A stretch of DNA of 64,000 nt from Streptomyces sp. RFCAC02 (GTDB lineage Bacteria > Actinomycetota > Actinomycetes > Streptomycetales > Streptomycetaceae). The DNA is taken from positions 4,249,501-4,313,500 of the forward strand of contig NZ_SAUH01000001.1 of assembly GCF_004193175.1 (NCBI RefSeq). Direction: 5' to 3'. The translations under genes and the position numbers were made by a program. Numbering within the stretch: position 1 is the first letter of the stretch; every line of letters begins with the position of its first letter. Below the pieces are notes generated by a model, which saw nothing but the letters and a program-made list of their open reading frames with translations, made no database searches and was not told the DNA's origin. This document shows, in pieces, positions 45,371-54,080 of this stretch.

Positions 45371-46690
45371 TCAGAGCGACCGGTCGGGCTCCGGGGCCGC
45401 CAGCTCGGCCGGGTCGACGGCACCGGCCATGGCCGCGTAACCGGCGTCGCTGGGGTGGAGACCGTCACCCGAGTCGTACGCCGCCAGGAGGTGCTGGGGT
45501 CGCATCGGGTCGCGCAGGGCCTTGTCGAAGTCCGCGACCGCGTCGAAGACGCCGCCGGCCCGGATCGCCGCGTTGACCTGCTGGCGGACCCGCTCCAGCT
45601 CCACCCCGTCGTCGCCCGAGACGCCGAACGGGGTGAGCGTCGTGCCGACCACCCGCAGCCCGGCCTCGTGCGCGCGTGCCACGAGCTGCTCCAGGCCCGC
45701 GACGACCGCTGCCGGGTCCGTCTGGTGCGGCTGGAGGATCAGGTCGTTGATGCCGATCTGGACGAAGAGCGTGCGCACGCCCGCCTCGTCGAGCACGTCC
45801 GTGTCGAGCCGGGCCAGGGCGGAGGGGCCGTAGTAGTAGCGCTCGGGTGTCGCGTCACGGAGGAGGCGGTTGCCGCTGATGCCCTGGTTCAGGACGGCCA
45901 TGTGGGGCGCGCCCGGCTCGTCCCGCAGGCGGTCGGCGAGGAAGTCCGTCCAGCGGTGGTTCGCTCCCGGCGTGGAGGTGATGCCGTCCGTCAGCGAGTC
46001 GCCGAGGACGACGACGGCGCCGTCGGCGTACGGGGTGTGGACCTGCACGCCGGTGAGGTAGCGCCAGTACGTGGTCGTGTCGGTGTACGGGGTGCCGGTC
46101 TCGTCGGCGGCCACGGCCCCGGTGGCCGCGTAGCTGGTCTGCTGCGCCATCCGGTGGTAGGTGACCGTGCCCGACGCCTCCGGCGCGTACACGGTGACGA
46201 GCAGGTCGGCGTCCGCGGGCACCTCCAGGCCCATGGCGTCGCTGACCACCGTCTCGCCCACCGGGATCGTCACGGACGTCCCGCCGCCGAACGTGACGGG
46301 CACCAGCGATCCTGGCCGCGCGGCCGCACCGCTGCCCGCGCCGAGCGCGACGGTGACCTCGGTGAACGTGACGGGAGCGCTGCCGTACGCGTTCGACAGT
46401 TCGATACGGACGCTGCTGCCGGCCACCGAGGTGTGCACGACATTGCGGAGCGCCTGTCCCGGGAGCCCGTCCCGGGTGCCCGGCTCGGCTCCCGTGGGCG
46501 CCGCGCTCCAGGTGCCGACCCACGCGCCGTCCGGCGCCCGCTCGGCGTCCGACTGCGCCGGCGCCTGCGTCTCCGGCTCGGGCGCCGCCAGGTCACGCCG
46601 CTCCTCCCGGCCCGTTCCGACCGAGACGACGACGCCGAGCAACACGGCCAGCAGGCCCGCGAGCAGGGCGAACCCCCACCGAACTTTCAC
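45371..46690 (-). CDS. Secreted SGNH/GDSL hydrolase
   Basis: 439 residues. An N-terminal signal or anchor (about 3-25), a beta-sandwich region at about 50-190 (VGTWSAAPTG, RIELSNAYG), then an SGNH esterase with block I GDSLTDG (Ser), block II near GISGNRLL, block III GINDL and block V DGLHPSDAGY (Asp, His). Lipase, esterase or deacetylase activity is likely; the substrate is unknown. Start GTG 46690 is chosen for a clean signal peptide; longer in-frame starts at 46699 and 46729 exist. Confidence 0.85.
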   Translation of the reverse strand: MKVRWGFALLAGLLAVLLGVVVSVGTGREERRDLAAPEPETQAPAQSDAERAPDGAWVGTWSAAPTGAEPGTRDGLPGQALRNVVHTSVAGSSVRIELSNAYGSAPVTFTEVTVALGAGSGAAARPGSLVPVTFGGGTSVTIPVGETVVSDAMGLEVPADADLLVTVYAPEASGTVTYHRMAQQTSYAATGAVAADETGTPYTDTTTYWRYLTGVQVHTPYADGAVVVLGDSLTDGITSTPGANHRWTDFLADRLRDEPGAPHMAVLNQGISGNRLLRDATPERYYYGPSALARLDTDVLDEAGVRTLFVQIGINDLILQPHQTDPAAVVAGLEQLVARAHEAGLRVVGTTLTPFGVSGDDGVELERVRQQVNAAIRAGGVFDAVADFDKALRDPMRPQHLLAAYDSGDGLHPSDAGYAAMAGAVDPAELAAPEPDRSL

Positions 46691-46798
46691 CGCTCCCACT
46701 GTCCTATCGTCCCACGATCGGGTGATCACAGCTCACCCGGGCGGAGTACGGCCCGGCGCTCCGCCCGGTACGCCCCGCGAGCGGCGACAATCGAGGGC

Positions 46799-48079
46799 AT
46801 GGACGACACCGACGCCGGCACGCCGCTCGGCCCCGGCGATGCCGCACGGCTGCGCACCCTGCGCCGCATGAAGGCCGTCGCGACCGGCCTGCTGGTCCTC
46901 GTGACCGTCGTGTACGCCCTCGCGACCTGGGCCGAGCACCACGGCGCCGGCGCGTGGGCCGGGTACGTCGCCTCCGCCGCCGAGGCCGGCATGGTGGGCG
47001 CGCTGGCGGACTGGTTCGCCGTGACCGCACTCTTCCGGCACCCGCTCGGCCTGCGTATCCCGCACACCGCGATCATCCCGACGAAGAAGGACCAGCTCGG
47101 CCAGTCGCTCGGCGACTTCGTCGGGGAGAACTTCCTCGCGGCCGGCGTCGTCCGCGACCGGCTGGCCGCCATCGGCATCGCCGGCCGGCTCGGCACCTGG
47201 CTCGCCCGCCCCGAGAACGCCGAACGCGTCACCCGCGAGCTGGCCACCGCCGTCCGCGGCGGGCTGACCGTCCTGCGCGACGCGGACGTGCAGGCCGTCC
47301 TCGGCGAGACGATCACCCGTCGCGTCGCCGCCGCCGAGGTCGCCCCGCACCTCGGCCGCCTGCTGGAGCGGACCGTCACGGACGGCGGGCACCGCAGGAT
47401 CGTCGACCTCTTCTGCGCCCAGGCGCACGACTGGCTGGTGAAGCACCGCGACGCCGTCCTCACCGCCGTCGAGGGCGGCGCGCCCGGCTGGACGCCGCGC
47501 TTCGTGGACCGGCGGGTCGGCGACCGCGTCCACCGTGAACTGGTCCGCTTCACCGCCGAGATGCGCGACGCCCCCGACCATCCGGCCCGCGGTGCCCTGG
47601 ACCGCTTCCTCACCGACTTCGCCCGCCAGCTCCGCGAGGACCCGGAGACCCGCGCCCGCGTGGAACGCCTGAAGCGCGACCTCGTCGCCCGGCCCGAGGT
47701 GCAGGACCTCATCGCCACCGCCTGGGGCGGCGTCCGCGCCATGATCGTGTCGGCGGCCGCCGACGAGGACAGCCCGCTGCGGCGGCGCGCCCGGGACGCG
47801 ATCGGCGGTGTCGGCGGCCGGCTCGCCTCGGACGCCCGCCTGCGCGCCAAACTCGACGGCTGGATCACCGACGCCGCCGTGTACGTCGTCTCCGGCTACC
47901 GCACCGAGATCACGTCCCTGATCACCGACACCATCGCTTCCTGGGACGCCCGGACCGCCTCGCGGAAGATCGAGCTGCACATCGGCCGCGACCTGCAGTT
48001 CATCCGGCTGAACGGCACGGTCGTCGGGGCGCTCGCCGGTCTCGTCATCCACGCCGTCACCCGGGTGCTCGGCGGCTGA
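46799..48079 (+). CDS. DUF445 membrane protein
   Basis: 426 residues. An N-terminal hairpin of membrane helices (about 22-70) with AAEAGMVGALADWFAVTALF, HPLGLRIPHTAIIPTKKDQL, then a long helical, coiled-coil-like domain, and a C-terminal membrane helix (NGTVVGALAGLVIHAVTRVL). Conserved function unknown. Start ATG 46799. A tRNA gene begins 23 bases after the stop. Confidence 0.88.
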   Translation: MDDTDAGTPLGPGDAARLRTLRRMKAVATGLLVLVTVVYALATWAEHHGAGAWAGYVASAAEAGMVGALADWFAVTALFRHPLGLRIPHTAIIPTKKDQLGQSLGDFVGENFLAAGVVRDRLAAIGIAGRLGTWLARPENAERVTRELATAVRGGLTVLRDADVQAVLGETITRRVAAAEVAPHLGRLLERTVTDGGHRRIVDLFCAQAHDWLVKHRDAVLTAVEGGAPGWTPRFVDRRVGDRVHRELVRFTAEMRDAPDHPARGALDRFLTDFARQLREDPETRARVERLKRDLVARPEVQDLIATAWGGVRAMIVSAAADEDSPLRRRARDAIGGVGGRLASDARLRAKLDGWITDAAVYVVSGYRTEITSLITDTIASWDARTASRKIELHIGRDLQFIRLNGTVVGALAGLVIHAVTRVLGG

Positions 48080-48101
48080 GGCCGGTAGGATGACCGGCCG
48101 A

Positions 48102-48185
48102 GCGGCCGTGATGGAACTGGCAGTCATGCTGGGTTTAGGTCCCAGTGCGCGCAAGCGTGTGAGGGTTCGAATCCCTCCGGCCGCA
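48102..48185 (+). tRNA. tRNA-Leu (anticodon UAG)
   Basis: 84 bases. Acceptor GCGGCCG (48102-48108) pairs with CGGCCGC (48178-48184), discriminator A 48185, no encoded CCA. Anticodon stem CTGGG/CCCAG (48129-48133, 48141-48145) with loop TTTAGGT: anticodon TAG at 48136-48138, decoding CUA. The long variable arm and the T-loop GGTTCGAAT support a class II Leu tRNA. Confidence 0.95.
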
Positions 48186-48267
48186 CTTCGCACGAGTGGC
48201 CCGCCGTCACCCGGGTAGCGTGGGGCCGTAATCGACCCGTTCCTCACGTGTCCGCAGGAGGACCGCC

Positions 48268-48696
48268 ATGGCAACCACTCGCACCGCCACGACGAACTGG
48301 GAAGGCCCCCTCATGGGCGGCTCCGGCACCGTCGCCCTGAACTCGTCGGGCGTCGGCACGTTCGACGTCACCTGGGCGTCGCGGGCCGAGGAGCCGGGTG
48401 GCAGGACCAGCCCCGAGGAGCTGATCGCCGCCGCCCACTCGTCGTGCTTCTCGATGGCGCTCTCCCACGCGCTGGCCGGCGCCGGCACCCCGCCCGAGAC
48501 CGTGGAGACGCAGGCGGACGTGACGTTCCAGCCGGGTGAGGGCATCACCGGCATCGTCCTGCGCGTCAAGGCGCGCGTGCCGGGCCTGTCCGCCGAGGAC
48601 TTCACGAAGGCGGCCGAGGGCGCGAAGGCCAACTGCCCCGTCAGCAAGGCCCTCGCGGGCGCCCCGATCTCGCTGGAGGCCGAGCTCCTCTCCTGA
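48268..48696 (+). CDS. OsmC/Ohr-family peroxiredoxin-like protein
   Basis: 142 residues. First Cys motif at about 56: AAAHSSCFSMALSHAL; second at about 124: ANCPVSKALAGAP; TSPEELIAAAHSS precedes the first. Thiol peroxidase that reduces organic hydroperoxides, OsmC subgroup. ATG 48268, behind AGGAGG. Confidence 0.92.
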   Translation: MATTRTATTNWEGPLMGGSGTVALNSSGVGTFDVTWASRAEEPGGRTSPEELIAAAHSSCFSMALSHALAGAGTPPETVETQADVTFQPGEGITGIVLRVKARVPGLSAEDFTKAAEGAKANCPVSKALAGAPISLEAELLS

Positions 48697-48907
48697 CCCG
48701 CACCCCACCCGGGCCGGGCACCCCGCGCCCGGCCCGGCACGGCCGGTCCCCGGATTGACGGAAACACCACCCCTGTCTCCTCCGGCCCTCCCGCTCCCCG
48801 TGTCGGCGGGGGAACCCCTGCCGTGCGGGTGGTCGTTCATGGAGGAGACTGCAGCGGAGCGTCCGGTGCCGGGGCAGGCCCGGTCCGATCCCCCCGAGAG
48901 GTGTCCC

Positions 48908-49228
48908 ATGGCTGGTGTCGTGAAGATCAACGTCCTGACTGTTCCCGCTGAGCAGCGGGAGGAGCTGGAGCGGCGGTTCGGTGCGCGTGCCGGGCTCGTC
49001 GAGAGCGAGGACGGGTTCGAGTGGTTCGAGCTGCTCCGGCCCGTCGAGGGCACCGATCAGTACCTCGTCTACACCCGGTGGCGCAGCGAGGAGGACTTCC
49101 AGCGCTGGGTCGAGGGATCCATGCGGCAGGCGCACAGCGGGGGCGGCCGGCCCGCCGCGTCGGGGGCGACGCTGTGGTCGTTCGACGTCGTCCAGCAGGC
49201 CGGGCCGAAGGCCACCGGGCAGGACTGA
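48908..49228 (+). CDS. Antibiotic biosynthesis monooxygenase (ABM)-fold protein
   Basis: 106 residues: VVKINVLTVPAEQREELERRF, FEWFELLRPVEGTDQYLVYTR and WRSEEDFQRWVE are the dimeric alpha+beta barrel pattern of ABM/IsdG proteins. Similar proteins are heme-degrading (HmoB-like) or cofactorless oxygenases, or simply stress-related. ATG 48908 behind GAGAGG. A short spacer and hairpin separate it from the convergent IclR gene. Confidence 0.82.
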   Translation: MAGVVKINVLTVPAEQREELERRFGARAGLVESEDGFEWFELLRPVEGTDQYLVYTRWRSEEDFQRWVEGSMRQAHSGGGRPAASGATLWSFDVVQQAGPKATGQD

Positions 49229-49235
49229 GCGCGGA

Positions 49236-49261
49236 GGCGGGCGGACGGCGCGCCGCCCGCC
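49236..49261. terminator. Terminator between the ABM and IclR genes
   Basis: GGCGGGCGG (49236-49244), eight-base loop, CCGCCCGCC (49253-49261): a perfect 9-bp stem between two convergent genes. Confidence 0.65.
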
Positions 49262-49267
49262 CGTCCG

Positions 49268-50029
49268 TCACAGCGTGAGCGACAACAGGGCGGGGGCTGC
49301 CTGGCGGTTGAGCGCCTCGGCGGCCATCCGCAGACGGTGGGCCTGTCCGATGGGGAGGGACAGCGCGAGGCAGCCGACGGACGCGCCCGCCGTCAGCGGC
49401 ACCGCCGCGCACAGCGTGCCGACCGCGTACTCCTGGATGTCGAGCACGGGCACGGTGGCGGGCTGCCGGTCGAGCGTGCTGAGCAGGACCCGCGCGTCCG
49501 TGATGGTGCGGGAGGTCAGGCGGGCCGCCTTGTGCCGGGACAGGTGGTCCTGGCGTCCCTCGTGGTCGAGCTGGCTCAGCAGGCACTTGCCGATGGCCGT
49601 GGCGTGGGCGGCCGACTTGAACGCCACCCACTCGTTCACGCCCGGCAGGGACGGCGCGGCCGAGGTGTGCGGCACCTCCAGCTCACCGTCCCGGTACTGG
49701 CCGAGATACACCGCGGCACCCACCTCGTCGCGCAGGGCGTCGAGGGTCTGCTGCAGTTTCTCGAGCCGCACGCGACGGCGGCTCTCGCCGCCCGCGCCGA
49801 GCTTGAGCAGCGCCTCGCCCGCGGCGTACCCGCCGTCGTCGAGCCGCCGGATGTAGCCGTCACGGTCGAGCACGCGCAGCAACTGGGCGAGCTGGACCGC
49901 GGGCAGCCCCGTACGGCGGGCGAGCTCGTCCTCGCGGAGCCCGTCGGGGTGCACGGCCACCGTTTCCAGCAGCCGCATGGCGTACCGCACGGAATGGAAC
50001 GGGGTGGTCCGCCCGGACATGATCGCCAC
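49268..50029 (-). CDS. IclR-family regulator, probably of the ehu cluster
   Basis: 253 residues: winged helix at 7-65 (HSVRYAMRLLETVAVHPDG, ELARRTGLPAVQLAQLLRVL) and effector domain from about 80 (HATAIGKCLLSQL, LQEYAVGTLCAAVPLTAGAS). GTG 50029 lies five bases after AGGAGG; ATG 50020 is the alternative. It lies immediately downstream of the ehu importer operon on the same strand but behind a strong terminator. Its likely operator is the inverted repeat at 53443-53467; this is inference. Confidence 0.86.
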   Translation of the reverse strand: MAIMSGRTTPFHSVRYAMRLLETVAVHPDGLREDELARRTGLPAVQLAQLLRVLDRDGYIRRLDDGGYAAGEALLKLGAGGESRRRVRLEKLQQTLDALRDEVGAAVYLGQYRDGELEVPHTSAAPSLPGVNEWVAFKSAAHATAIGKCLLSQLDHEGRQDHLSRHKAARLTSRTITDARVLLSTLDRQPATVPVLDIQEYAVGTLCAAVPLTAGASVGCLALSLPIGQAHRLRMAAEALNRQAAPALLSLTL

Positions 50030-50150
50030 TGTCTCCTCCTGCCCGCGCCGGTCCGGTGAGCGGCTGGGTCCAGCGTAGCGACGAACGCGCCCCCGTGGCG
50101 GTGGGTTCCGGCCCTTTCCCGCGTACGGCTTGACAGCGCGGGCACCGGCC

Positions 50151-50203
50151 ACCGCGCCGCGGCCCTCCCCGACCTGTGGGGGCGGAGAGGGCCGCGGCGC
50201 GGT
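50151..50203 (-). terminator. Strong terminator after ehuA
   Basis: ACCGCGCCGCGGCCCTC (50151-50167) pairs perfectly with GAGGGCCGCGGCGCGGT (50187-50203), a 17-bp stem; the 19-base loop itself can form CCCC-GGGG. It lies directly after the last importer gene on the minus strand and insulates the IclR gene. Confidence 0.9.
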
Positions 50204-50212
50204 GCGGGGGCG

Positions 50213-51094
50213 TCAGAGCACGGTGCTCAGGAACTCCCGCGTCCGGCTGTGCTCCGGGTCGCTGAAGATCTTCTCCGGCGTACCGGACTCCACGATCCGT
50301 CCCTGGTCGAACATCAGCACGGCGTCGGACACATCGCGCGCGAAGCTCATCTCGTGCGTGACGCACAGCATCGTGATGTCCGTCGAGTGCGCGATGTCCC
50401 GCAGCACGTCCAGCACCCCGGCGACCAGTTCGGGGTCGAGCGCGGAGGTCACCTCGTCGAGGCACAGGACCTGCGGCCGCATCGCCAGCGCCCGCGCGAT
50501 CGCGACACGCTGCTGCTGGCCGCCGGAGAGCTGGCTCGGGTACTTGTCGAGGTGCTCGGTCAGGCCGACCATCTCGATCAGTTCCCTGGCGCGCTGCTCC
50601 GCCTCGTCCTTCGGCAGGCCGAGAACGTGGACCGGGGCCTCCATGACGTTGCGCAGCACCCGCATGTTCGGGAACAGGTTGAACTGCTGGAAGACCATGC
50701 CGATCTTCTTGCGGACCTCACGGACATGCTTCTCACCGGCCTTGACCAGGCGGCCGTTGCGCTCCTCGTGGGTCAGGCAGTCGCCGTCCACGCGGATCGT
50801 GCCCTCGTCGGGGCGCAGCAGCGTCATGAGCAGGCGCAGGATGGTGGTCTTGCCCGACCCGGACGGCCCGATCAGGGTGACGTGCTTCCCCGCGTCCACG
50901 GAGAAGTCGAGCCGGTCCAGGACCGTCTGGCCGCCGAACCGCTTGGTCACCTGCTCGAAGCGGACCAGTTCGGTGCCACCCGCACGGCTCACCGGGGCCG
51001 CGTCTGCGACCGCGCCGGGCGTGAGCGCCGGCTCGGGCACGGCGCCCGCGTCGTCGGACTTGGGAATCTCGGGGGTATCAGCGGGTGATGGCAA
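50213..51094 (-). CDS. ehuA: Amino acid/ectoine ABC transporter ATP-binding protein (EhuA-like)
   Basis: 293 residues. Disordered Pro/Ala start (1-38), then Walker A GPSGSGKTT (about 75), Q-loop FQQFNLFPN (about 135), signature LSGGQQQR (about 188) and Walker B VLCLDEVTSALD (about 208). Q-loop and overall length fit the polar amino acid class that includes ectoine importers. TTG 51094 overlaps the ehuD stop by 17 bases. The whole operon is coupled by overlaps. Confidence 0.9.
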   Translation of the reverse strand: MPSPADTPEIPKSDDAGAVPEPALTPGAVADAAPVSRAGGTELVRFEQVTKRFGGQTVLDRLDFSVDAGKHVTLIGPSGSGKTTILRLLMTLLRPDEGTIRVDGDCLTHEERNGRLVKAGEKHVREVRKKIGMVFQQFNLFPNMRVLRNVMEAPVHVLGLPKDEAEQRARELIEMVGLTEHLDKYPSQLSGGQQQRVAIARALAMRPQVLCLDEVTSALDPELVAGVLDVLRDIAHSTDITMLCVTHEMSFARDVSDAVLMFDQGRIVESGTPEKIFSDPEHSRTREFLSTVL

Positions 51095-51734
51095 GACGAC
51101 GCTCCAGAAATCTGATCAGCAAAGAGGCCGGGTAGGCGATGACGACGAAGGCGATGCCGACGATGGCGTACGCCTCCTGGTGGGAGAAGATCTCGTTGCC
51201 GAAGCTCTTGGCCTCCCCGAACATGTCGAGCGCCCCGATGAGGGCGATCATGGGGGAGTCCTTCAGCATCGAGATCACGTAGTTGCCGAGGGCCGGCACG
51301 ACGCGCCGGATGGCCTGCGGCAGGATGACGGCGCGCCACGTGCGGCCGCGGGGCAGGCTGAGCGCCGTCGCCGCCTCCCACTGGCCCGCGGGCACGCCGT
51401 CGATGCCCGCGCGGTACACCTCGGCGGTGTAGGTCGAGTAGTGCAGCCCGAGGCCGATGATGCCGGTGGTCAGGGAGTCCATGCTCGGACCCCACTCGGG
51501 CAGCACGTAGAACAGGAAGAACAACTGGACCAGCAGCGGCGTGTTGCGGATGAACTCCGTCACCGCGTTCACGGGCCACCGGATCCACCGGACCTGCGAC
51601 CGCTGCGCCAGCGCCCACACGAGGCCCAGCGCGAACGCGATCAGCGTGCCGAACAGCAGCGCCTCCAGCGTCAGGACGACACCGTCCCAGAACCGCGGCA
51701 TGAAGGCGTCGACGTTGTCCCAGCTCCAGTTCAT
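51078..51734 (-). CDS. ehuD: ABC transporter permease (EhuD-like)
   Basis: 218 residues, about five helices, with the polar amino acid permease loop EWEAATAL-type sequence QWEAATALSLPRG and NTPLLVQLFFLFYV (about 64-77). ATG 51734 overlaps the ehuC stop (ATGA). Forms the channel with EhuC. Name given on the basis of operon order and the binding protein's type. Confidence 0.9.
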   Translation of the reverse strand: MNWSWDNVDAFMPRFWDGVVLTLEALLFGTLIAFALGLVWALAQRSQVRWIRWPVNAVTEFIRNTPLLVQLFFLFYVLPEWGPSMDSLTTGIIGLGLHYSTYTAEVYRAGIDGVPAGQWEAATALSLPRGRTWRAVILPQAIRRVVPALGNYVISMLKDSPMIALIGALDMFGEAKSFGNEIFSHQEAYAIVGIAFVVIAYPASLLIRFLERRLAITR

Positions 51735-52471
51735 CGGGCACCTCCCGCCGTGAGCGCGCCGGAGCCCTCACCGGCGTCCTCCCGCAGGCCGCGCCGCAGC
51801 AGCCCGCCGCGGGGCTCCGCCTGGCCGACGCCGGCCTTGGCGCGCCTCTCCAGCACGCGCATGCCGCGGGTCATGACGAAGGCGATGATGAAGTAGAGGA
51901 CGAGGAGCAGCGTGTAGATGGGCGCGCTCTCGTTGCTGCCGAGGCGCACGAGGTTGGCCGCGTAGGTCATGTCCGGGACCGTGATCGCGGACACCAGGGC
52001 CGTTCCCTTGAGCAGCTCGATCAGCAGGTTGTTGAAGGGCGGCATCATCTCGGGCCACGCCTGCGGTATCTCGATGCGCCACAGCCGCTGCGTCCGGCTG
52101 AAGCCCAGCGCGACCCCCGCCTCGCGCTGTGCCACCGGTACGGCCGCCAGCGCGCCGCGCACCACCTCGGACCCGTAGGACCCGTACGTCATGCCGAGCA
52201 CGAGGATGCCCGCCCACATCGGTACGAGCTGCCACCGCAGCAGCAGAGGTACGGAGAACACGGCGAAGAACATCAGGACCAGCGCCGAGGTACCGCGGAA
52301 GAACTCGAAATAGGCGCCGGCCAGGAATCGGACGATCCACAGCCGGGAGGTCCGCAGCGTGCCGATGACGAACGCCACGACGGCGGCCAGCACGGCGCTG
52401 AGGACGGTCACCTGGACGGTGATCCAGATGCCCGGGAGGAAGTAGTTGGTGAGCATGCCCTCGGTCATCAT
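51731..52471 (-). CDS. ehuC: ABC transporter permease (EhuC-like)
   Basis: 246 residues. About five helices; FRGTSALVLMFFAVFSVPLL (about 58-77) and QREAGVALGFSRTQRLW carry the permease signature, and a basic, Glu/Gly-rich cytoplasmic tail follows. The start at 52471 overlaps the ehuB stop (ATGATGA); the next codon, ATG 52468, would also serve. Confidence 0.9.
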   Translation of the reverse strand: MMTEGMLTNYFLPGIWITVQVTVLSAVLAAVVAFVIGTLRTSRLWIVRFLAGAYFEFFRGTSALVLMFFAVFSVPLLLRWQLVPMWAGILVLGMTYGSYGSEVVRGALAAVPVAQREAGVALGFSRTQRLWRIEIPQAWPEMMPPFNNLLIELLKGTALVSAITVPDMTYAANLVRLGSNESAPIYTLLLVLYFIIAFVMTRGMRVLERRAKAGVGQAEPRGGLLRRGLREDAGEGSGALTAGGAR

Positions 52472-53382
52472 CGGCACAGCTCCTCGGCGGTGAGGTCCGT
52501 CATCTCGGCCTCGGTGAAGCCGAACGGGCGCACGGTCTCCAGCAGCTCGCCGCTCTCCTTGATCGCGTGCAGCTCCTCGTTGAACGCGTCCCGCAGGTTC
52601 TGCTCCGAGAGACGGAACGCGAAGCCGCCCGCGCCGAGCGCCGGCTCGCCGTCCACCATCGGCTGGAACGGTTCGCTGGCCTCCGCGCGGTTGCTGCCCT
52701 CCGTGACACCGGTGACGGTGACGTTCGTGCCCGCGAAGGCGTCCACACGGCCCTGGGCCACGGCGTCGAGGCCGGCCACCTGGTCGGGGAGGATCAGGAC
52801 CTTGCTGCTCGGGATGCCGTTCGCCTCGGCGTACCCGATCTGGGCGTACGCCTGGCCGGTGGCCATGGTGAGGCCCTGCTCGGCGATGTCCTCGTAGGTC
52901 TTGATGTTGTGCGGGTTGCCCGGGGCCACGATGAAGGCGTCGAGCATGAGGAAGTCGGGGTCCGCGAACAGCACCTGCTCGCAGCGGGGCGGGTTGATCG
53001 TCATGCCGGCCGACACCACGTCGAACTGGTGTGCCTTGAGGCCGGGGATCAGCGCGCTGAACTCGACCGGCACCGGGGTGACCTTGTCGATACCGAGGCG
53101 CTCGAAGATCACCTTGGCGACCGACGGCGCCTCGCCGGTCGGGTTGCCGTCGTCGTCGATGTAGCCGAACGGCGGCTCGTTCGCGATGCCGACCTTCACC
53201 TCGCCGCGCTCCCGCAGCCGGTCGAGCAGATTCCCCCCTTCGACGGTCCCCTCGGCGGCGACCCTGCTGCAGCCGGCGGCGCCCAGGGCACCGAGCGCGG
53301 CCATGCCGGCGAGGAGCGAACGTCTGCTGATTCCGCCCCGTGTCCTGTTGTATGTCCGAATTGTTCTCATCGGTGGAGCCAT
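52468..53382 (-). CDS. ehuB: Ectoine-type ABC transporter substrate-binding lipoprotein (EhuB-like)
   Basis: 304 residues. Twin-arginine lipoprotein signal: ISRRSLLAGMAALGALGAAG then Cys. Mature protein: GEVKVGIANEPPFGYIDDDG, GNPTGEAPSVAKVIFERLGI and FDVVSAGMTINPPRCEQVLF, the features of the EhuB subgroup that binds ectoine and hydroxyectoine. First gene of the operon; divergent from DUF3830. The ligand here is an inference; binding-site aromatics would need checking. Confidence 0.88.
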   Translation of the reverse strand: MAPPMRTIRTYNRTRGGISRRSLLAGMAALGALGAAGCSRVAAEGTVEGGNLLDRLRERGEVKVGIANEPPFGYIDDDGNPTGEAPSVAKVIFERLGIDKVTPVPVEFSALIPGLKAHQFDVVSAGMTINPPRCEQVLFADPDFLMLDAFIVAPGNPHNIKTYEDIAEQGLTMATGQAYAQIGYAEANGIPSSKVLILPDQVAGLDAVAQGRVDAFAGTNVTVTGVTEGSNRAEASEPFQPMVDGEPALGAGGFAFRLSEQNLRDAFNEELHAIKESGELLETVRPFGFTEAEMTDLTAEELCR

Positions 53383-53442
53383 GGCGGCGCGGCTACCCAG
53401 AACATTGCGATGTATGCGAGTCCTTTTCGGTCGGGGGGGAAG

Positions 53443-53467
53443 GTGATCGGGCGGACCGACCGATCAC
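53443..53467. promoter_or_regulatory. Inverted repeat in the ehuB/DUF3830 divergent region, candidate operator
   Basis: GTGATCGG (53443-53450), nine-base spacer, CCGATCAC (53460-53467): perfect 8-bp arms 24 bases before the DUF3830 start. The geometry is suitable for an IclR-type dimer; the only regulator in the cluster is IclR-type. No clear -35/-10 pairs were found in this 108-base region. Confidence 0.5.
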
Positions 53468-53490
53468 GCAGTACGAGGAGGCTGGACGAC

Positions 53491-54030
53491 ATGGCCGACG
53501 CCGAAGCCGGCGCCGCACCCGCGGCGGCACGCGTGGACCGCTTCATCACCGTCTCGCTGGACCGGCGCAACGTGAGCTGCACCGCCCGGCTGCTCACCGA
53601 GCGGGCGCCCGTCACCTGTGCCGCGGTGTGGGACGCCCTCCCGCTCGGGGGTGATGTGTATCACGCCAAGTACGCGCGCAACGAGATCTACACCCTGGTG
53701 CCGACCTTCGCGCCGCAGGAGCCGCCGCTGGAGAACCCGACGATCACCCCGATCCCGGGTGACCTGTGCTACTTCACCTTCACCGACACGCAGCTCGGCA
53801 CCTCGTCCTACGGCTACGGCGACGAGGCCGCCCACCGCACCCGCTCCACCGTCGTCGACCTCGCGCTCTTCTACGAGCGCAACAACCTCCTGATCAACGG
53901 CGACGCCGGCTGGATCCCGGGCATCGTCTGGGGCACGGTCGTCGACGGCCTCGACCGCATGGCCGACGCCTGTCAGGACCTGTGGCGCGCCGGCGCGCTC
54001 GGCGAGACGCTCAGTTTCCGGCGCGCTTAG
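53491..54030 (+). CDS. DUF3830 family protein
   Basis: 179 residues. RFITVSLDRRNVSCTARLLT (about 17-36), APVTCAAVWDALPLGGDVYHAKYAR and PGDLCYFTFTDTQLGTSS are conserved in this small family, whose fold is reported as cyclophilin-like; its function is not established. A Cys pair (about 30 and 43) is notable. Starts at ATG 53491, behind GAGGAGG. Divergent from ehuB and convergent with the amidase; shares the candidate operator with ehuB. Confidence 0.8.
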   Translation: MADAEAGAAPAAARVDRFITVSLDRRNVSCTARLLTERAPVTCAAVWDALPLGGDVYHAKYARNEIYTLVPTFAPQEPPLENPTITPIPGDLCYFTFTDTQLGTSSYGYGDEAAHRTRSTVVDLALFYERNNLLINGDAGWIPGIVWGTVVDGLDRMADACQDLWRAGALGETLSFRRA

Positions 54031-54034
54031 GGTC

Positions 54035-54078
54035 TGTCCGGCGGGTCCTGTCGCGAGACAGGCAAGAGCCGCCGGACA
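54035..54078. terminator. Two-tier terminator hairpin between DUF3830 and the amidase
   Basis: Outer arms TGTCCGGCGG (54035-54044) and CCGCCGGACA (54069-54078) enclose an inner hairpin CCTGTC-GCGA-GACAGG (54047-54062). Both genes end here, converging. Confidence 0.75.
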
Positions 54079-54080
54079 CC

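Noticed and set aside
54031..54078. GGTCTGTCCGG... resembling an insertion sequence end
   Set aside because: No transposase, no direct repeats flanking it; it is explained fully as a nested terminator between convergent genes.
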